A stretch of 15,156 nucleotides of DNA, taken from assembly GCA_016191985.1 (NCBI GenBank), contig JACPVB010000283.1, forward strand, positions 1 through 15,156. The letters run 5' to 3'. A program made the position numbers and the translations under genes. The notes beneath the pieces are model-generated. The model was given only the letters and a program-made list of their open reading frames with translations. It searched no databases and had not been told where the DNA came from. Every line of letters begins with the position of its first letter. Within the stretch, counting starts at the first letter, position 1. This DNA comes from Chloroflexota bacterium. GTDB lineage: Bacteria; Chloroflexota; Anaerolineae; Anaerolineales; Villigracilaceae. This document shows positions 11,800 through 15,156 of the stretch, piece by piece.

Positions 11800-14043
11800 A
11801 TGCTCAATCGGATAAAAACCCTCGCTTCTCTCTCCCTCGAACTTGGTCTGCGTTGGTCAGCCTTTCGCCTCGCCTACGCATTTCGCCACCGCAGCGGACT
11901 CATCCGCCTGCAAATGCCGCAATACGCATGGGCAGACCGTCCGCTGGGAACGTGGCTCAAACCTAACATCCCCTCCGAACCAACCGCCTACGCCGAATGG
12001 CGCAAAGCCAACGCACCAAAATTTTTCTTTGATAATATCCCCGGTGGTCGAGTAGCGCGGACAGTTTTCCCGCGCGTATCAAGACCACCCATTGAAGATG
12101 CAAATCGTCTCCTCAACGGTGAACTAAAATACTTCTCTCACGAATATCATCAAGTTGGTTTTCCACCTTGCTGGAATGATGTCATCCTGAGCGATAGCGA
12201 AGGATCTCTACCAATGTCATCAGAGATTCTTCGGTCGCAAAGAACGCTCCCTCAGAATGACAAAAATAAACACTGGTCCCAAATCTCCGACGATTATGTC
12301 ATTGCGAGGAGGACTCTTGTTCTTCCCGACGAAGCAATCTCCATGAATGGGGAAGTTGCTTCGGCTAAAACCAAGAGCGCCTCGCAACGACATGGTGATA
12401 TCAAATTCATCTGGGAGCCGAATCGCTTCGCCTTCGTCTACACCCTCGTCCGTGCCTACGCCGTTACGAATGACGAAAAATATCCCCAAGCCTTCTGGCA
12501 ATTGATTCAAGACTGGGCAGAACACAATCCACCCAACACTGGCGCCAACTGGAAAGACGGACAGGAGATTGCCCTGCGTCTCATGGCATGGACATTTGGT
12601 TTCTACGCCTTCATCCATTCCCCGTCCACCACGCCCCAACAGATTTCCCAATTCACTCAATACGTCGCCGCCCAAGCCGAGCGCATCTATAAAAACATCG
12701 GCTATGCCATCTCCACCCGCAGCAATCACACCATTAGCGAAGCCTTCGGCCTGTGGATGGTCAGTCTGCTTTTTCCCGAACTCAAAGATTCATATAAATA
12801 TCTTTTCTTTGGGCAGGTATTACTTGAAGATCAAGCCGCCAAACAAATCTTCCCCGATGGCAGTTACTCCATGTACTCCCTCAACTACCATCGCTTCATC
12901 CTTCACCTCTACCTCTACGCCATCCAACTTGGCAAAATCAACCAATCTCCATTCTCTAATCATCTAATCTCTGCTCTCTCCAACTCCATCTCTTTCCTCT
13001 CCCATCTCATCAACCCATCCACGGGACAAATGCCCGTCTACGGCTCAAATGACGGCGCACTCGTCCTACCACTCAACAATTGCGACTTCACCGATTATCG
13101 TCCACTGTTGCAATTGGGTTCGGTCATTACCACGGGCGAGCGCATGTTTGAGGAAGGAGAGTGGGATGAAGATGTCTTTTGGTTATGTGGAGACTCCGCT
13201 GGTCGAGCAGCCCCGCACGGTTTTGCGGGGCATATCGAGACCAGCAAGTTGGTGTCCTTCCCTCAAGGCGGCATCTACATTCTCAACAGCGCAAACAGCC
13301 GCGCCATCATCCGCTGTACAGACTTTCGCTCCCGTCCCTCGCACGCTGACCAACTCCACGTGGACTTATGGATTCGCGGTCAGGACATTGCCTGCGACGC
13401 TGGAACCTACCTCTACTCTGGTGAAGGCATCTGGCGCAATGGACTGGCGCGCACGTCCGCACACAACACGGTGACAATTGATGGAAAAGATCAAATGTCC
13501 ATGGCCAGCCGCTTCACGTGGACGAATTGGGCAAAGGGCAAAGTTCTACAGCATGGTGAAAATAGCTGGGTGGGGGAGCACGACGGTTACAAACCCGTCA
13601 CTCACAAGCGCAAGGTCATGTCACTGGAAGGGGATCGTTGGCTGGTTGTTGATGATCTCGAAGCAAATGAGCCTCATCAATACACGCTTCACTGGTTGCT
13701 AAGTGACGGAGAATATGGAGTGCAGGAGCTCGCTCCTGCATACGAAGTATTTATAAATTATCCGAACGGCAAGCCATTCGACTCCAAAATTAAAATCCAA
13801 ACGGGCTTGGTAGATGGCGAAGCGAAATTCTCCATCGTCCGCGCTGACCCCAACTCCACGCGCGGATGGCGCTCGCGCTACTACGGCCATAAAGAACCCG
13901 CAATATCCCTTTTGCTCGAAGCGAATCAACCCCACGCCTGCTTCTGGACATTCTTCGGTCTTGAAAGCGATTCAGTTGAAATAAACGGAAACATTTTGAA
14001 ACTGAACGATACTGAAATCAATCTCACCCAAACTGATCACTGA
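11800..14043 (+). CDS. Heparinase II/III-family polysaccharide lyase carrying palindromic-element inserts
   Basis: A 747-residue protein of the heparinase II/III (alginate-lyase-like) family, expected to cleave an acidic polysaccharide by beta-elimination; with this context it may trim or degrade the exopolysaccharide. The N-terminal helical toroid (to about 415) includes ELKYFSHEYHQVGFPPCW (108-125), GDIKFIWEPNRF (199-210), NWKDGQEIALRLMAW (250-264) and the catalytic-region SNHTISEAFGLW (308-319). The C-terminal beta-sheet domain has PSHADQLHVDLW (513-524), DAGTYLYSGEG (533-543) and RTSAHNTVTIDG (551-562). The start at 11800 is where homology begins; there is no Shine-Dalgarno. Residues about 82-96, 127-155, 166-198, 467-482 and possibly 641-647 are encoded by palindromic repeats that interrupt conserved blocks while keeping the frame. 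No signal peptide is obvious. Expression of a functional enzyme is unproven. Confidence 0.88.
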   Translation: MLNRIKTLASLSLELGLRWSAFRLAYAFRHRSGLIRLQMPQYAWADRPLGTWLKPNIPSEPTAYAEWRKANAPKFFFDNIPGGRVARTVFPRVSRPPIEDANRLLNGELKYFSHEYHQVGFPPCWNDVILSDSEGSLPMSSEILRSQRTLPQNDKNKHWSQISDDYVIARRTLVLPDEAISMNGEVASAKTKSASQRHGDIKFIWEPNRFAFVYTLVRAYAVTNDEKYPQAFWQLIQDWAEHNPPNTGANWKDGQEIALRLMAWTFGFYAFIHSPSTTPQQISQFTQYVAAQAERIYKNIGYAISTRSNHTISEAFGLWMVSLLFPELKDSYKYLFFGQVLLEDQAAKQIFPDGSYSMYSLNYHRFILHLYLYAIQLGKINQSPFSNHLISALSNSISFLSHLINPSTGQMPVYGSNDGALVLPLNNCDFTDYRPLLQLGSVITTGERMFEEGEWDEDVFWLCGDSAGRAAPHGFAGHIETSKLVSFPQGGIYILNSANSRAIIRCTDFRSRPSHADQLHVDLWIRGQDIACDAGTYLYSGEGIWRNGLARTSAHNTVTIDGKDQMSMASRFTWTNWAKGKVLQHGENSWVGEHDGYKPVTHKRKVMSLEGDRWLVVDDLEANEPHQYTLHWLLSDGEYGVQELAPAYEVFINYPNGKPFDSKIKIQTGLVDGEAKFSIVRADPNSTRGWRSRYYGHKEPAISLLLEANQPHACFWTFFGLESDSVEINGNILKLNDTEINLTQTDH
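12045..12087 (+). repeat. Palindromic element family C inside the lyase gene
   Basis: 43 bp with ends TGGTCGAGTAG and GTATCAAGACCA and an inner stem GCGCGG/CCGCGC. Same length and ends as the intergenic copy at 3058-3100. Flanking GG/CC lengthens the outer stem to 7 bp (12043-12089). It encodes residues about 82-96 of the lyase. Confidence 0.8.
12180..12262 (+). repeat. Palindromic element family A inside the lyase gene
   Basis: 83 bp from TGTCATCCTGAGCG to CCTCAGAATGACA, with inner AGCGAAGGATCTCT mirrored by AGAGATTCTTCG. It is the coding counterpart of the copies at 5416-5485 and 7239-7309. It encodes residues about 127-155, between the conserved GFPPCW and HWSQISD blocks. Confidence 0.88.
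12297..12392 (+). repeat. Palindromic element family B inside the lyase gene
   Basis: 96 bp, exactly 32 codons, from TGTCATTGCGAGG to CCTCGCAACGACA, with inner CGAAGCAATCTCC mirrored by GGAAGTTGCTTCGG. It encodes residues 167-198 between HWSQISDDY and GDIKFIWE, two blocks expected to be close together in the family. No second copy is in the window. Confidence 0.85.
13198..13245 (+). repeat. Palindromic element family C, second copy inside the lyase gene
   Basis: 48 bp, exactly 16 in-phase codons (residues 467-482). Outer arms GCTGGTC/GACCAGC and inner arms CCCCGCA/TGCGGGG are perfect. The core 13200-13243 matches TGGTCGAG...ATCGAGACCA of the copies at 3058-3100 and 12045-12087. Confidence 0.85.
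13721..13740 (+). repeat. Short perfect palindrome in the lyase C-terminal domain
   Basis: TGCAGGAGC (13721-13729) and GCTCCTGCA (13732-13740) are complementary with a 2-nt centre. It encodes VQELAPA (641-647). It may be a fifth inserted element or a chance palindrome. Confidence 0.45.
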
Positions 14044-14060
14044 TTACTGTTCACCACCGA

Positions 14061-14396
14061 CTATTCCTTCTCCGTCAAATAATAGATCAGGATCAAGCCG
14101 AGGCCGAGAAAAAGCGGGACGAAGCCGCCCAGCATCCACGGTCCGAAGTGAAGCGGATAATTTTGACCAGAGTCAAAGCCTAATGGGTAGAGTCCCAATG
14201 AGAGGGCAAATCCAAGCGCAGTGATGACAATCCCCCAACGCAGCAGACCTTTGCCAGATTTTTTCTCAGGGCGGGTCAATCCCTTTTCGGCGAGGGCAAT
14301 GGTCTCCCTGTAATTCATGTAGCGCAGGAAGGCTAGAAAGCCAAAGATAATAAGGAGGATACCGACAACGCCAAGGCAGGGGATTATGTCATTCAT
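14061..14396 (-). CDS. Small three-helix membrane protein
   Basis: A 111-residue integral membrane protein. Hydrophobic segments are at about residues 4-24, 51-70 and 83-105, with a short basic cytoplasmic loop (MNYRETIALAEKGL and following, about 27-49) after the first. The pattern of one helix, an RETIALAEKGL-type stretch and two more helices resembles the DUF6249-type small membrane proteins often found near sigma factors and DUF4097 genes. That assignment is from memory and tentative. The start at 14396 has AAAAGGAC 6-7 nt upstream; the longer frame from 14438 runs through the terminator hairpin. It lies just behind the DUF4097-like gene, so it is transcribed by read-through or from an unseen promoter. 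Confidence 0.8.
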   Translation of the reverse strand: MNDIIPCLGVVGILLIIFGFLAFLRYMNYRETIALAEKGLTRPEKKSGKGLLRWGIVITALGFALSLGLYPLGFDSGQNYPLHFGPWMLGGFVPLFLGLGLILIYYLTEKE

Positions 14397-14410
14397 GGAA
14401 AGTCCTTTTG

Positions 14411-14444
14411 AAAAATTCAGGGCTTGGAATTTCTCCAAGCCCTG
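14411..14444 (-). terminator. Intrinsic terminator after the DUF4097-like gene
   Basis: Perfect 11-bp stem CAGGGCTTGGA (14418-14428) / TCCAAGCCCTG (14434-14444) with a 5-nt loop. On the minus strand AATTTTT follows. It is 5 nt beyond the stop codon and just before the RBS of the next gene, so it probably attenuates that gene. Confidence 0.85.
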
Positions 14445-14449
14445 TAATT

Positions 14450-15156
14450 TTACTTGATGACGTTGATGTCAATGCCGCCGCTGTTCGTTTGGACGGTGAG
14501 CGTGTCACCGCCGTCGTTGATTATTCCCACGACATGATTTTTATCCGTGCTTGTGTCTCCGCTCAATGTGACCGTAATGGGGAGGTCGGAGTTGATACTT
14601 CCGAAATCAGTCTTTAGATCCACGTTCAATTTTGAATCGGCGGGCAGGGTTAGATCGATTTCACCGAAATCCGATTTGACGAGGTGCGGACCTTCGCCCA
14701 GCGAGCCGCTGAACTCGATGCCGCCGCTGTTTGACGTGAGATCGAGCGTGGCGTTCTGCGCGTTCTCAATCGTGATGCTTCCAAAGTCGGTATGCGCCTT
14801 GAGATTTCCTTTCGCGCCGTCAATGGCGATGCCGCCGCTGTTTGAGTCGAGGTCATACGAGCCAGCCATTGCTTGATTCAACTCGATCTCGCCGAAGTCG
14901 CTGGTGATGCTCAACGCGCCGCGGATGTTGACCTTGGTGATGCTCACCTTGCCGCTTTGGGATTCAACCGTGACCGATGCGGCGGAGCCGTTCTCGAAGG
15001 AGGTAGCGCCGAAGTCGGACTTTGCGAAGAAGTCTCCCGTAGCACGGACATTTGTAAAAGTGAGCGAGCCGCTGTTCGAGTTGATGGTAATGTCCCTGCC
15101 ATTGATCTTTTCCAAATTGATCCCGCCAAAATCGGCGTTGACTTTCACATCCTGAG
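14450..15156 (-). CDS. DUF4097-like beta-helix protein, N-terminus cut by window end
   Basis: At least 235 residues; the 5' part lies beyond the window. The frame stays open to the last base, and the GTG at 15148 is an internal valine in ...QDVKVNADFG rather than a credible start. The visible part is a run of alternating short motifs, ADFGGI/SDFGEI/TDFGSI and SNSGGI/SQSGKV, with DFG and SG motifs each repeating about every 39 residues and about 20 residues apart. This is the pattern of the right-handed beta-helix in the DUF4097/DUF2807 (putative auto-transporter adhesin, YvlB-like) group, usually exported or membrane-linked proteins with unclear roles, sometimes tied to envelope stress. It ends in QTNSGGIDINVIK. 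Confidence 0.88.
   Translation of the reverse strand, partial: QDVKVNADFGGINLEKINGRDITINSNSGSLTFTNVRATGDFFAKSDFGATSFENGSAASVTVESQSGKVSITKVNIRGALSITSDFGEIELNQAMAGSYDLDSNSGGIAIDGAKGNLKAHTDFGSITIENAQNATLDLTSNSGGIEFSGSLGEGPHLVKSDFGEIDLTLPADSKLNVDLKTDFGSINSDLPITVTLSGDTSTDKNHVVGIINDGGDTLTVQTNSGGIDINVIK

Noticed and set aside
12180..13245. CRISPR array or tandem repeat inside the lyase gene
   Set aside because: The units differ in family and length and are separated by conserved protein-coding sequence, not by spacers of equal size.
1..15156. tRNA, rRNA or riboswitch genes
   Set aside because: No cloverleaf with a TTCGA/TTCAA arm and CCA-like end, no rRNA core and no known riboswitch core were seen by eye on either strand.

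Overview
The window looks like a piece of a Chloroflexota chromosome, probably class Anaerolineae. This is inferred from style, because no rRNA or other marker gene is present. The signs are lipoproteins with long Pro/Thr/Glu linkers, several starts with a -10 hexamer only 6-9 nt upstream (leaderless-type), small two-component and DUF4097-type genes, and many short dispersed palindromic repeats. GC is moderate, about 50-58% by eye in most genes and clearly lower in the middle.

Layout. (1) 1-2157 (+): an OmpR-type response regulator and a membrane sensor histidine kinase, separated by an intrinsic terminator. (2) 2257-3970 (-): a membrane-anchored lytic transglycosylase and an unrecognised four-helix membrane protein with a Q/P-rich tail. 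The latter has a near-consensus promoter overlapped by a GAAC-N4-GTTC palindrome, the form of the Gram-positive LexA (SOS) box. (3) 4195-6363 (+): a GT4 glycosyltransferase and an atypical NAD(P)-binding epimerase. (4) 6407-9528 (-): a lower-GC defence segment holding a RelE/ParE-type toxin with a Phd-HTH antitoxin under a clear palindromic operator, then a type II restriction-modification pair (PD-(D/E)xK-like nuclease and TSPPY-type methyltransferase). (5) 9773-10543 (-): a lipoprotein with a LamG-like domain. (6) 10736-14043 (+): a WecA/MraY-type undecaprenyl-phosphate sugar-phosphate transferase followed by a heparinase II/III-type polysaccharide lyase. (7) 14061-15156 (-): a small membrane protein and a DUF4097-like beta-helix protein cut by the window end.

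The plus-strand genes of regions 3 and 6 make one exopolysaccharide/O-antigen theme: initiating transferase, glycosyltransferase, sugar-modifying SDR and lyase. The minus-strand toxin-antitoxin and restriction-modification genes appear to have been inserted into it.

The most striking observation is in the heparinase-like gene. Its reading frame stays open through at least four, perhaps five, palindromic repeat elements of different families. Copies of two of these families also lie between genes elsewhere in the window. This resembles the protein-coding palindromic elements (RPEs) of Rickettsia, but here in a presumed Chloroflexota polysaccharide lyase.
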